Assembly: GCA_010909165.1 (NCBI GenBank)
Contig: MU008179.1
Coordinates: 372,001-436,000 of the forward strand
Reading direction: 5' to 3'
Source of the DNA: Anthoceros angustus
Taxonomy: Eukaryota > Streptophyta > Anthocerotopsida > Anthocerotales > Anthocerotaceae
DNA length: 64,000 bases
Part shown: in pieces, positions 48,354 to 59,464 of the stretch
Layout: each line of letters starts with the position of its first letter
Numbering within the stretch: the first letter of the stretch is position 1
Notes under the pieces: generated by a model
What the model was told of the DNA's origin: nothing
Database searches by the model: none
The model's input: only the letters and a program-made list of their open reading frames with translations
Program-made: the position numbers and the translations under genes

Positions 48354-48849
48354 AACCGTGGTGGCGCAGTGGCGCGCTCTGGGGCGTGCTCTTGTGGTGC
48401 TCCTCCGCATAAAATGTTGATTTGCTCAGATGCGCCGTGATCTTGCATGATTCCGTTGTGGTGACTCGTGTCTGGTATTTATGTTATAATTGCATGCATT
48501 GGAGTAATATCGCCTCTAATTGAGATTTCATGTCCATTTGTCATTGCACATTTTCCTCATATTTTTCCAGTGTTCAATTGTGCATATTCCATATCTCTTG
48601 CATGTTTCAATACCTGACTAATATGCCTAATGTGGTGGCAGGTCCTCGTCGTGCGGAGGAAAGCCGCCGGGCCCCCCCCATGCTCCAAAGGACGAGGCCA
48701 TAAAGAAAATGAAAAGAGCAAACCGCATAGCAAGAAGAAGAAGAAAACTTGCCGCGTGAGAAAGGAAAAATTGAGGAAGCGGTGCATCTTGTGGTATAGA
48801 GATGCACTTGCAGGTGAAGAGATCCCGATGTCGGGCCCCGGCCGTAACA
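48111..48849 (+). other. Foreign insert in Copia-2, exon-like
   Basis: Sequence absent from the other A units. At 48640 an intron-like end (TGGTGGCAG) is followed by a Lys/Arg-rich block (KDEAIKKMKRANRIARRRRK in one frame) up to a donor-like CAG|gtgaag at about 48813. It could be a captured host exon. The host gene is not recognisable. Confidence 0.4.
48281..48353. repeat. (GGGCGC)12 hexanucleotide repeat
   Basis: Twelve uninterrupted units, CGCGCC-type on the + strand and GGGCGC on the minus strand. The G-rich strand could form quadruplex structures. Alternating Gly-Ala or Pro-Arg-Pro-Ala reading frames across it are by-products. Confidence 0.95.
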
Positions 48850-51800
48850 TAGGAAAGGACATGGAAGATCCTAATTTCTCTTGAATTCACGCAAGCATGT
48901 GGTGGCTGCAGGTGGAGAAATGGCCGATGGAGGATGACGTCTTGGTGGTACAAGCACGCCGAAATGCCGAGTGTCATCAAAGAGTCGAGGGGCTGGTAAG
49001 CCAATAATGTGCAAAATAAATTGCAATAAATAATTTGATTGCATAAAAATACTAATGATTGTTGATGTAGATAATCCAACTACCGAGGGCCTGGAGTATC
49101 CTCGGAGTGTCACAGGTATGACTTCAACATAGAAGAAGAGTCGGTCGGGGACTCCATAAAGCAGACGGAGGCGTGTGTGTGAGGGCAGCCCAAGTGGAGA
49201 GCATATGCTAGCCGACATAGGAGAAGTAGGGGCTAGGGAAAAGAAAAGTGAGTAGGTGTAAAACCTATAGTTAGGGGCTAGTAACTAGTGTAACCTATGC
49301 TAATGATAAGCTAATCTACATCTATTTTGCGGATGTGGAGAAAGGGTAGGCACAAGCCATGTGAGGTTTGCCCTACCTCTACAACCTATAACAAAACAAA
49401 AGGAAAATACCAAACTCCTATTTTGCCACTGAAACCTATGCGAGCAACTACATGGTGCTTAGGAAAGGACATGGAAGATCCTAATTTCTCTGTGAATTCG
49501 CAAGCATGTGCCGAGGTGGCCAGTGGAGAAATGGCCGATGGAGAGGATGACGTCTTGGTGGTACAAGCACTGCCGATGTTCGTCATCAAAGAGTCGAGGG
49601 GCTGGTAAGCCAATAATGCAAAATAAATTGCAATAAATAATTTGATTGCATAAAAATACTAATGATTGTTGATGTAGATAATCCAACTACCGAGGGCCTG
49701 GAGCTGTATCCTCGGAGTGTCACAGGTATGACTTCAACATAGAAGAAGAGTCTGGGACTCCATAAAGCAGACGAGGCCCCAGGTATGTGAGGGCAGCCCA
49801 AGTGGAGAGCATATGCTAGCCGACATAGGAGAAGTAGGGGCTAGGGAAAAGAAAAGTGAGTAGGTGTAAAACCTATAGTTAGGGGCTAGTAACTAGTAAC
49901 CTATGCTAATGATAAGCTAATCTACATCTATTTTGCAGATGTGGAGAAAGGGTAGGCACAAGCCATGTGAGGTTTGCCCTACCTCTACAACCTATAACAA
50001 AACAAAAGGAAAATACCAAACTCCTATTTTGCCGAAACCTATGCGAGCAACTACATGGTGCTTCCGGAGGAAAGGACGACCACAAGTCCCCATGGAATAT
50101 GTATGTGAGAAAAGGGATAAAAATGATGTGGTTAGGTGCATATCCATGTGAAGAGTACGAAGGACACACCAAGCACTTGTATAGTAAGTGACCTAACTTG
50201 AATGACTAACTCAACACCATTTTTCTTCCTATAACCCATGGAGTGTTTTGTAGGGTCCTTTTGGGCATTAGAGAGAGAATAAGAATGCTGATGATTACTT
50301 GGAAATAGAAGAGGAAATAAACATGCTAGATAAACTTTGTGGATTGTAAAATTGGAAAATACCCACTAGCTAGGCTTAACCTCTTGTACTCCTAACATTT
50401 TCATGTGTTTTAAATGCAAATCTCTTCCTAATGACTTGGTTAAAAGGTCAGCTGGTTGTTTTGAGTTGGTATATAATTGATATCTATTGTTTTATTTTCT
50501 AACATTTTCCGTATGTAATGATACTCATCGCTATATGTTTAGTTCGAGTGGAAAGCAGGTTCCTAGCTAAGGCAATAGCCCCACAGTATCCGAGAGGTGT
50601 AGGTCCATCTTGGGGATAATTCAACTCTCTCAATGCTAACCTACTCCGACTATATCCTTGGAGACGAGGTGAGGACCCTATACTCGACTCTGTCGACAAA
50701 GCAATGGTTGGTTGTTTCTTACTTGACCATGAAATGGGTGCACCTCCTAGCATGTGCCGAGGTGGCAGTGGAGAAATGGCCGATGGAGGATGACGTCTTG
50801 GTGGTACAAGCACTCGGAAACCGATGTTGTCATCAAAGAGTCGAGGGGCTGGTAAGCCAATAATGTGCAAAATAAATTGCAATAAATAATTTGATTGCAT
50901 AAAAATACTAATGATTGTTGATGTAGATAATCCAACTACCGAGGGGCTGAGTGTATCCTCGGAGTGTCACAGGTATGACGACTTCAACATAGAAGAAGAG
51001 TCGGTCGGGGACTCCATAAAGCAGACGAGGCCCCAGGTATGTGAGGGCAGCCCAAGTGGAGAGCATATGCTAGCGACATAGAAGTAGGGGCTAGGGAAAA
51101 GAAAAGTGAGTAGGTGTAAAACCTATAGTTAGGGGCTAGTAACTAGTGTAACCTATGCTAATGATAAGCTAATCTACATCTATTTTGCGGATGTGGAGAA
51201 AGGGTAGGCCATGTGAGGTTTGCCCTACCTCTACAACCTATAACAAAACAAAAATACCAAACTCCTATTTTGCCACTGAAACCTATGCGAGCAACATACA
51301 TGGTGCTTCCGGAGGAAAGGACGACCACAAGTCCCCATGGAATATGTATGTGAGAAAAGGGATAAAAATGATGTGGTTAGGTGCATATCCATGTGAAGAG
51401 TACGAAGGACACACCAAGCACTTGTATAGTAAGTGACCTAACGAATGACTAACTCAACACCATTTTTCTTCCTATAACCCATGGAGTGTTTTGTAGGGTC
51501 CTTTTGGGCATTAGAGAGAGAATAAGAATGCTGATGATTACTTGGAAATAGAAGAGGAAATAAACATGCTAGATAAACTTTGTGGATTGTAAAATTGGAA
51601 AATACCCACTATCTAGTGGCTTAACCTCTTGTACTCCTAACATTTTCATGTGTTTTAAATGCAAATCTCTTCCTAATGACTTGGTTAAAAGGTCAGCTGG
51701 TTGTTTTGAGTTGGTATATAATTGATATCTATTGTTTTATTTTCTAACATTTCCGTATGTAATGATACTCATCGCTATATGTTTAGTTCGAGTGGAAAGC

Positions 51801-51996
51801 AGGTTCCTAGCTAAGGCAATAGCCCCACAGTATCAGTAGAGGTGTAGGTCCATCTTGGGGATAATTCAACTCTCTCAATGCTAACCTACTCCGACTATAT
51901 CCTTGGAGACGAGGTGAGGACCCTATACTCGACTCTGTCGACAAAGCAATGGTTGGTTGTTTCTTACTTGACCATGAAATGGGTGCACCTCCTAGC
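48850..51996 (-). repeat. Copia-2 3' tandem duplications (A, A, B, A, B)
   Basis: Unit A (about 600 bp, with GTCGAGGGGCTGGTAAGCCA) occurs at 48850-49459, 49460-50065 and about 50743-51310. Unit B (about 690 bp, RNase H C-terminal part) occurs at 50066-50742 and 51311-51996. The A/A junction shares AGGAAAGGAC (10 bp) and the B/A junction shares AGCA. Copies differ by short indels only. Confidence 0.85.
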
Positions 51997-52060
51997 AGTG
52001 CATAGCGGATCTGATTTGCGGCTATCGGGATCTCCAAGATAGTCGGCATCGGATAAGTTT
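50630..52060 (-). pseudogene. Copia-2 RNase H, two copies
   Basis: Minus-strand APISWSSKKQPTIALSTES, the standard Copia RNase H segment, occurs complete near 51950 and in a second copy near 50720. ALARNLLSTRTKHIAMS follows near 50560. Short deletions shift frame after each. Confidence 0.78.
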
Positions 52061-52479
52061 GTAACTTAGATATATCGGAACATGTTTATACATCAATCCT
52101 GTGTGCATAGTCCCTTTTAAATACCTGAATATTCTCTTGACACATTGCCAATGTTGTCTTCAGATTCTCAAAATTGTGAGGCACTAACTTCAAAAGATAT
52201 ATCGGGTCTTGTGAAGTTACTTAAATATATTAAGGTGCCAACAGATGCATGTATGCTGACATTCTGCTTTCTCGCATGTTTTAGGGCTCATATCTGTAAG
52301 CCTTGTGCCACTTGGAAATGGTGTGGCTCGGCTTAGCATCTTCTAGTCCAAACTTCTTTAAGCTTTCTTTTATATATTTTGTTTGAACCAAGGAAATGGA
52401 TTTATTACCTCTATTTCTTATAATGTTAACGCCAAGGGCATAACTAAGGTCTCCAGTGTCGTCATTTCATAATGACTTC

Positions 52480-53110
52480 TCAACCATGCTTTAATTTCGC
52501 TAGATGGGAGAGTGAAGATGAAGCTAAAAATAAGTCATCCACATATAGTAAGAGGTAAATTGTGTCTTGTTTAGTCTTCGTGATATACATGCTAGCATCC
52601 GCTTTGCTTTGAACAAAACCATATTTTGTAAGCTTGTCATGTATATCATTATTCCATTCCTTGCACGATTGCTTAAGGCCATAAATGCCTTTAATGAGCT
52701 GCATACATGGTCTTCTTTACCTTTGACTTCATAGCCTTGAGTTGTCTCATGTATATTTCTTCTTGGATTCGGCCATGCGGATAGGCGCTTTGACGTCCAT
52801 CATGTGAAGATGTAAGTCATGTTGAGCGGACAAGGCTATTATAATTACGAGGCAAACTTTGCTCAGTGCATAGGTAGCCGGTATGTAATCTAAACCCGGT
52901 ATCGTAAACCCTCCGCTACCAGCCTTGCCTTATATCGCTCAATAGAACCATCACCCTTACGTTTGATTTTAAAGACCCATTTACTTCCCACTATTTTTCT
53001 CCCTTTGGGTGGTTTAACTAATTCCCATGTGGAGTTTTCTACTAAAGAGTTGTACTCAATCTCGCTACCTTCCATGGTCTTTCTCGGGAGAGGAAAATGC
53101 TTGTTTCAAG
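52480..53110 (-). pseudogene. Copia-2 reverse transcriptase
   Basis: GRKIVGSKWVFKIKRKGDGS and [10 protein letters not shown] (about 52990-52910), then MQLIKGIYGLKQSCKEWN and the catalytic YVDD (about 52545). The region between (52705-52890) is degraded, with stops and deletions. Confidence 0.85.
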
Positions 53111-53510
53111 GTTAGCGGTTCCTCTGGATCAACTGGCTTTGTAAACAGCTTGATAATAAGGTGTGAGAGGAGAAATGGGGTCATCGAGTGACAAGATATC
53201 CCAAAGGTGGTTCCTTCCATCCAGTGGTCTAGTCCTAAGATTGTACCTTGGTGCGGTTGTTGAATGTGTTCTTCAATGTCGACCACTTGTTGAGTGGTTC
53301 TCGGTAACGCAGCTCTTGTTCGCTCGTCGTCATTCATCCACTTGCTCGTCGACGGCTCATCCTCAAAAGGAATACGATCCTCCTCACGAATTTCAACATC
53401 ATAGTCGATTTCATCATCGGTTAAATGTTGAGGTTCTTCTAAATCGGATCCGGTGTAGTTGGTCGTCTTGGAATATATTCTAACTCCTCCTCCTCCTCCG
53501 CAATGTAGGT

Positions 53511-54133
53511 TCATCCATAGGAGCTTCTGCGGAGGAGTGAATGAATGATGACAAAATCATCGTCATCAAAGTGGAAGGCTCGGATGCGCAGAGGAAGGAG
53601 CATCGGGAGTAATGGGAGATGCCCCATAATAGGAGAAAGAATATGAGATTCATGAAAGGTCACGCTCCTAGCATAAATGAGCTTTCGGGTAGATGGGTCA
53701 AATAACTTGTAACCCTTAATGCCTTCTGTAGCCAATAAAGGTATATTTGGCTGCCTTGGGATCCACTTCTTGCGTTGTACTTTGGGGATGAACACATAGC
53801 GGGGATCCAAGATTCGTAAATGATCAATGAAGGTTTTCTCCGAAAAGCTTCATATGGAGTCATGCCTTGATCGGAAGTCGGTCTATTAAGGAGATATGTT
53901 CTTTGTCAATATAGCTTGTTAACTTTTAGATAATGTAGCTTGGGTGAGCAAACGACTGTGATCTCCTCGGAGGCGTAAATTTTGTTTTCTCGCCATTTCT
54001 TTGAGGTGTGTACCACACTAAGTTGTTGCGCTATACCTTGGTGCAAATTCAGCAAATTCATTGAAGTGAACTCTCCTCCATTATCGGAGCGAAGAGTTTT
54101 AAGCTTCTGTCGGTAAGTCTCTGCCCACATCAT
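53511..54133 (-). pseudogene. Copia-2 integrase
   Basis: LRSDNGGEFTS (integrase core Asp, about 54085), TPYEAF (about 53860), and the C-terminal box GIKGYKLFDPSTRKLIYARS (about 53715). Frames change twice. A Glu/Asp-rich linker to RT follows at 53511-53110. Confidence 0.82.
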
Positions 54134-54613
54134 ATATTCTTTGAAGAAAGAAAAGGCGACTCTTATGGCGGAGGATGTAGGTGAGGACAGGCAGAATAAT
54201 CATCGATGAAGGTTAAAAAATCTACAAACTAAATGAAGCAGACCCACTACCAACTAATGTGCCCAATGCCTAGGTGGATGGATAATTGGTTCAAGTGGGT
54301 GAATTCTCACAAGTTTAATTTAGACATTTTTTTGCTTTGGATGATGACCAAGCTTGCAAAATTTGGGAAACATTGATGATAACGGACCCTTGGTGAGGTT
54401 TATAACCATACTGAGTTTTAAGAGTCCATTAGTGTGCAGGGATTGTGGATAGTATGATAGTAAGGAGACACAAATCTCTTCATGTTATGTTGTGATATAA
54501 ACTAGCGGTGACACTAGATTCTTGCACATGGAGGGTACATAAAGGACATGGGAGAGAGTAAGAACACCGTGGAGCACTTTAATGCCACGGAACCTACACC
54601 AAATATGGTGAGG

Positions 54614-55033
54614 TTATGGTCGCCTAGGAGCACTGTTTGTTGTCCTTTTGATGGCGAATCGACTCAAAAAGTTAAGGTCGTGACATATATGAGATGTTGC
54701 ACCCTGTCTAAATACCAATTTTGGTTTGATGGCTTGGAACTTGCCAAGCGAAGTGCGATGGAGTTGCCGTGGAGGGCTTCTTCTTAACGGCAACATGTGC
54801 TCTGTGACCTCCTTCTTTGGCTCACCATTTTTCTTCTTCCAACAATCCTTCTCCATATGGTTGGTCATCTTGCACCAATTGTAACTCCAGCCTTCTTCAT
54901 GCCTTTGAAGGTTTAAATGAAGAAGTGGATGTTCCTTGAAAATTTTGAGTAGTCGGTCTAGGAGTGAAGTTTCCGCCTCGCCCGTCCTCTTCCTCGCGGT
55001 CATTACTTTTGGCGGGCTGATCGGGATTTTCAT
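54614..55033 (-). pseudogene. Copia-2 zinc knuckle and protease
   Basis: The zinc knuckle reads YNWCKMTNHMEKDC: the first Cys of CX2CX4HX4C is Tyr. The protease active-site region keeps GATSHIC (about 54690), but one base is missing just before it, so the catalytic Asp is out of frame. Confidence 0.78.
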
Positions 55034-55069
55034 TTCGGCCCGTCCTCCTCAATAAGTGCTCCAATTAAT

Positions 55070-55807
55070 TCACTTACCGATATCCGTGGAGCCCGTTAAT
55101 TTCTTCTTTTGTGCAGCTCTAAGGACCGCATTTTGCGTTGTCACAAAGGGCCTATAGGAGGCGGCAATGGCGAGGAGAGCAATAAAAGTTTGTTTCTCTG
55201 TAAGTTTTCTTGAGGATGCATTGAAATTATTCTTTGTCTGGAAGTTGCTCAAGTGTTGTTGTAAGGAATCAGTCTCCTTCATCCTTATAGTATATAAGTG
55301 ACGTGTGGCAGTCAATAAGCTCATTCCATCTTTGGAGGCATAAAGCTGAGCTAACTTCTCCCACATCTCGGCTGCGGTGTTTGCGTCTGCAACTTGGAGT
55401 ACCATCGCTTCGGTAAGTCCGTTCATTAAAACGTCTCGGGCTCTCCGATCTTTGGCTTCCCATTCATCTATAGCATCGGAGTCCCAAGTGGAACATTCTT
55501 CCGTACCGTTGACAATATTCCATAAGTCGCGGCTGCGCAGGACACCTTGGGCACGGTTTTGCCATACGTCGTACCCCTTGCCGTTGAATCTATCTTTGTC
55601 TTTAAAGTTGTCACCTTGAATCACTTGAGGCTTGGATTCATAACGCTTTTTAGCTTTCTCCTTTTCTTCCATTTTAAATTGCTCCCATTCATCTCGCCAT
55701 ATAAATTGTTGTTCTTCAAGCCATTTGGTCTTTTGGGCGGCCAAAAATTTTGCTCTGGCTGCGCCGAAGTCATCAACATCCACGTCGAGATCGTCCGACC
55801 CCACCAT
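55070..55807 (-). CDS. Copia-2 gag, 245-codon open frame
   Basis: An uninterrupted minus-strand frame of 245 codons from ATG 55807. It has the Copia gag pattern: DRFNGKGYDVWQNRAQGVL, LMNGLTEAMVLQVADANTAA, EMWEKLAQLYAS and METDSLQQHLSNF-like sequence. It is the longest intact retrotransposon frame in the window. It ends before the zinc knuckle because of a stop near 55070. Confidence 0.85.
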   Translation of the reverse strand: MVGSDDLDVDVDDFGAARAKFLAAQKTKWLEEQQFIWRDEWEQFKMEEKEKAKKRYESKPQVIQGDNFKDKDRFNGKGYDVWQNRAQGVLRSRDLWNIVNGTEECSTWDSDAIDEWEAKDRRARDVLMNGLTEAMVLQVADANTAAEMWEKLAQLYASKDGMSLLTATRHLYTIRMKETDSLQQHLSNFQTKNNFNASSRKLTEKQTFIALLAIAASYRPFVTTQNAVLRAAQKKKLTGSTDIGK

Positions 55808-56581
55808 TGCAAGTAATTTTAATGATGCAGGTTATGCCGTGGTTGACACGCCCTTCTTGCATTGTTTTGCGGAAAGAGGCGCGGCACAACATTCTTCAAA
55901 TTATGAATTTCGCATCATAATCGAATCTGCGGACTTACAATCAAGTGAGAAGAGACCTTGTGAAAGGTCTCGGTCAACAAGTCTATCGAGATAATATTGA
56001 TTTGTTGTGTATTGTAAGTCAATTTCTCATTGATAGCGGTGATTTATTCTAAGTTCGCTCTAATGGAATCAAGAGATTGCTGCGGATGATCCGGATTAGG
56101 AGCGAAGATACTAGCCTTATTTTTATGTACTTAGAGATGGCGGACTCTATGGCACTATATTGATAAAGGCTAAATGTAGAAAGGAGAGCTTTCTGAGCAT
56201 AAATGATATCTTGTACTCTATCTCCGACTTAGACAAAGGGCTTCAATGAGACAACATACTTGTGCCTCTAAAACATCAATCGAGGAGAATTGAGGTCAAA
56301 CTCCTCCCGAATGTAAGAAGATTTGATTTGATGTTGTTTCTTCTTCTTTGAAGCCTTGATCTTCCTCCTAAATTCTTATGCCTTGGATTAAAGGAATCCA
56401 TGGAGGCGGACAAGAAATTGATGCACAATGTGTGCATCATTGTGTTAGTCACCGGATGATTCTTCTAAAGGCGAAATCTCCACGCATTATCTTCATTTGA
56501 AGTACTACAAACGCAAAAGCATTGGAGAGAAAATTGCCTAGAGCATAAGGAAGCGAGGTGCTCAAGCACAAAGAGCTAAAT
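55808..56581 (-). other. Copia-2 leader
   Basis: Region between the primer site and gag. No gene and no structure recognised. Confidence 0.5.
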
Positions 56582-56592
56582 GCTCGATACCA

Positions 56593-56844
56593 TGATGAGA
56601 ATCAATAGCTCTTAGATAGAAGAGAAACAATGGAATGAATTGATTAATGAGTAAAGTACAAGCCTTTAAATAGGGTGGTAGTGGTTACAACAATATGTTG
56701 TTGTAACCATAAGTAATTACAACCATAAGTTGTTGCAACTATAAGTTGTTGTAACAACTAACAACTAACTAAAGCCCTAGCTCTAAATTAATGTTTAAGT
56801 AATGAGGCCTAATGAATAGTGCCTAGGCTAGACCTATTTCATCA
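56593..56844 (-). repeat. Copia-2 5' LTR
   Basis: 252 bp. The primer site lies directly inside at 56582-56592; it reads TGGTATCGAGC, lacking the A of the usual TGGTATCAGAGC. Confidence 0.9.
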
Positions 56845-59030
56845 ATTTGAGCGGACAGGAGGCCCAAGCCGAGAACCTCTGCAGGGGAGAGGGTGGCCAG
56901 GAGGCGAGAGGAGGCCGGGCTGAAAAGGCTCGTGACAGCGGGTGGACCCGGCAGTGGTGGCCAGTGAAAGCGGCGAGGAGGCGGGGCCGTTGCAGAGCGC
57001 GATCACTATCAGCGTGATCGGGCAGTGGAGAGGCAGCGAGGATAGCTGCTAACACAGAAGGCGGAGGCGGCGGAGGCGGTGCAGCGGCCATGCGAGGAGA
57101 AGGAAGCTCGCGACAAGGAGATGGAGGATCTCCGGTCTCGATTGCGTGGTGGGCGGCAGCGGCGAGATGGAAGACCGCAAAGAGACCACGAGTCGTAGCC
57201 CAAGTTACCATTGAGAGGAATGGTAATCTAGGTGTGATCTCGGATCACGAACGAAATAGAGCGGCTCCAAGGGACGGAGGAAGTGGAGGCATGGAAGGAG
57301 TGACGTCAAATGGAGAAGGACTGGCGAAGCCCGCAATCCGCAGAGTTGCCCGACCTGGAGAGGAGATGGCGGAGCTAACTACGTAATAAACGGGAGCGAG
57401 CACCGACGAGAAAAAGAAGCCGCTGGTCCGATTAAGGAAGGCGGAAGGAGCCGCGCCATGGCGTAAGCCGGGCAGCGGAGCGGAAACGACGGAGCCGAGA
57501 AGTGGAGCAACAACAAGCGTGTGGAGGTGACCGAGGTGCCCTTGTGGCCTCGCGAGATCTCGCCCGCTCCAACGAACTCGGCAGGGGGATGGTCCAGTTT
57601 GAAGACGCCTCGAGCACCAATGGCGAAGGGAGTATCGGGTGCTCCGGCACATGTGGAAGAGGCAATCCAAAGAATTGACTCGGATTTTGCCTACTACCAC
57701 GCCGAGCTCCTTAAGGCATTGAAGTCTCGCCTCCACACCTGGACGGACCCCTAAGGCCTGTAAGGGATGAAGGGCATGGGGACAAGACGGACCCTAGTGG
57801 CCTGTTTGGAGACGACGGCACTGGGAGAAGAGCCTGAGGAGGAGCAGGACGCGCCAATACAACGAATCTCGTGGTAAGTCCACCGCAACCCGCCGGAGGA
57901 TAGAGGCGGCCCCGAAGGCGGAAGGAGGAGCCAACCCACCCAAGACAAGGGCCTGAGGGGAAGGGATGAGGACCCAGAAGAGGTCCGCAGACAGGGGTCC
58001 GGAGCTTGGGGACCGGACTTTAATAAGTTCTGACCGAGGTCCGAACCCCGTGAGATGAGACCGAACTCAAGGAATAAGGCACTCCCGGTTCGTGACTGGA
58101 GTCGAGACCGACCCCGAGGTCCCACTCAGAAGCAAGGAGGAGTCCCCTCCGACTTACCGGGGAGACACGGTGGTCTCTCGGGGGACCCACCGGGGCTGGG
58201 GACGACGTTAGGTAACGGGTCGCCGACCGCCACGGTAGCCCCAACCCGATGTGATTCCGGAAGAGGGGGTCCCGCCGCGATCATCCGATTGGGTGCGCCA
58301 GAATCGCTGACGGGAGATTGACCACCAATCCCGAGACGGAACCTGTGACCTTCCCAGCCCACCGCCGACGAAGGAGATAGGAGGAGGAATAGGATGGTAG
58401 TGGTCGACATGCATCAGCCGGCCACCACCGATTAGGGTGTAAAGACGCCCGACTTGGGCGTAGTATAAGAGGGCCGAGGCTGAATAAATCATCTTCTCTT
58501 GGTGTTGATGCCGCTGTTTGCGTGCACCTTTGTGTGTCTTCCTGTAACGTGAGTCCCGAGTCACCGAAAGGTACGGCGCCCCGAGAGATCGATCAAGGTC
58601 CCGTGACGGACCCTAACGTGTGGTGGTGTGCAGAAGAGCGATCGGGACCCGTGGTTCGTCAGAGCAGCCGCCCGACGAGCCGGACCGAACGTGTGAGCCG
58701 GAGGAACTCCGGAGGGCGCAGAGCCGGACGAGAGGCCCTGCTGAGCAACGGAGGTCCGGATCGTAGCTACTTGCGCTCTTTCCAAGGTTGATGAGCCGAG
58801 AGAGTGATGAGAGGAACGGACTAAGGTGAATGACGTGGAAACGAGCACGGACGCAAACGGGTCTCAAACGCTTGGCCATCACCGCCTGCTCGATGAATGT
58901 TATGAGTAGTTAGACGCAAAACACGATTGCGTGTGTTAAAGTTGAGCGGATTTGAGGATTACGAACGCCGCAAACGGAGCTCTTCATTCTCCTGAACGGA
59001 CTATTACACGGATTGTATGCATGGCCATCA
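56845..59030. other. Insertion X, right part
   Basis: GC-rich continuation of insertion X after Copia-2. A TATA-like element and AATAAA occur close together at 58470-58490 (TATAAGAGGGCC, GAATAAATC), as in an LTR. A short plausible protein end (AHVEEAIQRIDSDFAYYHAE, stop near 57751) lies at 57640-57750. Neither is enough to classify it. Confidence 0.4.
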
Positions 59031-59306
59031 CAAAGTCGCGCCCACATTTATATAAATACGGAGGATAACATCGCCGATATGGTACTAAGTCACTCCCTCC
59101 TTATAAACATAATAAACATAGAGAAGGACTAGAGAAGGACGGCAGTGACATAATCACCTTAGCAGCTAAGAGGCAAAGTTAATCACAAAATAACACTTTG
59201 CAAGCTTAAGTGGGATATTGAGACCGAAAGGATGAATCAAATGTATTGGATCCAATCGCTCAGTCACTTAGTACGTAGTTCTATAAGCATCTGTGTGTCT
59301 AGAGTC
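59031..59306 (+). pseudogene. Copia-1 RNase H C-terminus
   Basis: TEDNIADM (about 59060) and, in another frame, HFASLSGILRPKG (about 59195) match the end of Copia polyproteins and lie just before the polypurine tract. This completes Copia-1 on the right side of insertion X. Confidence 0.6.
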
Positions 59307-59315
59307 GAGTGGGAG
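59307..59315 (+). promoter_or_regulatory. Copia-1 polypurine tract
   Basis: GAGTGGGAG directly before the right LTR; the same tract is used by Copia-2. Confidence 0.75.
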
Positions 59316-59464
59316 TGAGATAGAACATCTCTAACCCATCAAAGATAAACTAGGGTTAATTAGAAGTGTCGCTTCGATAACTTGATAAGTGAAAAATTTT
59401 GTTATTCTTTTGAAACGAATGCAAGAGTCAAGTCTCGAGTTTGTCTGCTTTCTTCTCTTTCACT
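59316..59464 (+). repeat. Copia-1 3' LTR
   Basis: TGAGATAGAACATC through TTTCACT, matching 15275-15425, followed by the target duplicate CCTAG and NOP58 intron sequence. Confidence 0.85.

Larger units (their letters stand above)
47660..56844 (-). mobile_element. Copia-2 retrotransposon (9.2 kb)
   Basis: Minus-strand Copia inside insertion X. LTRs at 56593-56844 (5') and 47660-47922 (3') are closely related, with TGATGA...TCATCA ends. The primer site TGGTATCGAGC (56592-56582) follows the 5' LTR and the tract GAGTGGGAG (47931-47923) precedes the 3' LTR. Gag, protease, integrase, RT and RNase H remnants occur in Copia order. The 3' part is enlarged by tandem duplications and a foreign insert. 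AATTTG lies near both outer ends but not in a clean duplication. Confidence 0.86.
15275..59464 (+). mobile_element. Copia-1 retrotransposon, heavily interrupted
   Basis: Outermost element of the stack. Short LTRs (15275-15425 and about 59316-59464) share AGATAGAACATCTCTAACCC and the following roughly 130 bases. A tRNA-iMet-type primer site follows the left LTR and the polypurine tract GAGTGGGAG precedes the right one. The target CCTAG is duplicated (15270-15274 and 59465-59469) in the intron of NOP58', whose unbroken sequence is visible at 8890-8905. Internal + strand fragments follow Copia order: gag, zinc knuckle, integrase, RT, RNase H. CACTA-1, Gypsy-1, and a further insertion carrying Copia-2 separate them. 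Confidence 0.8.
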
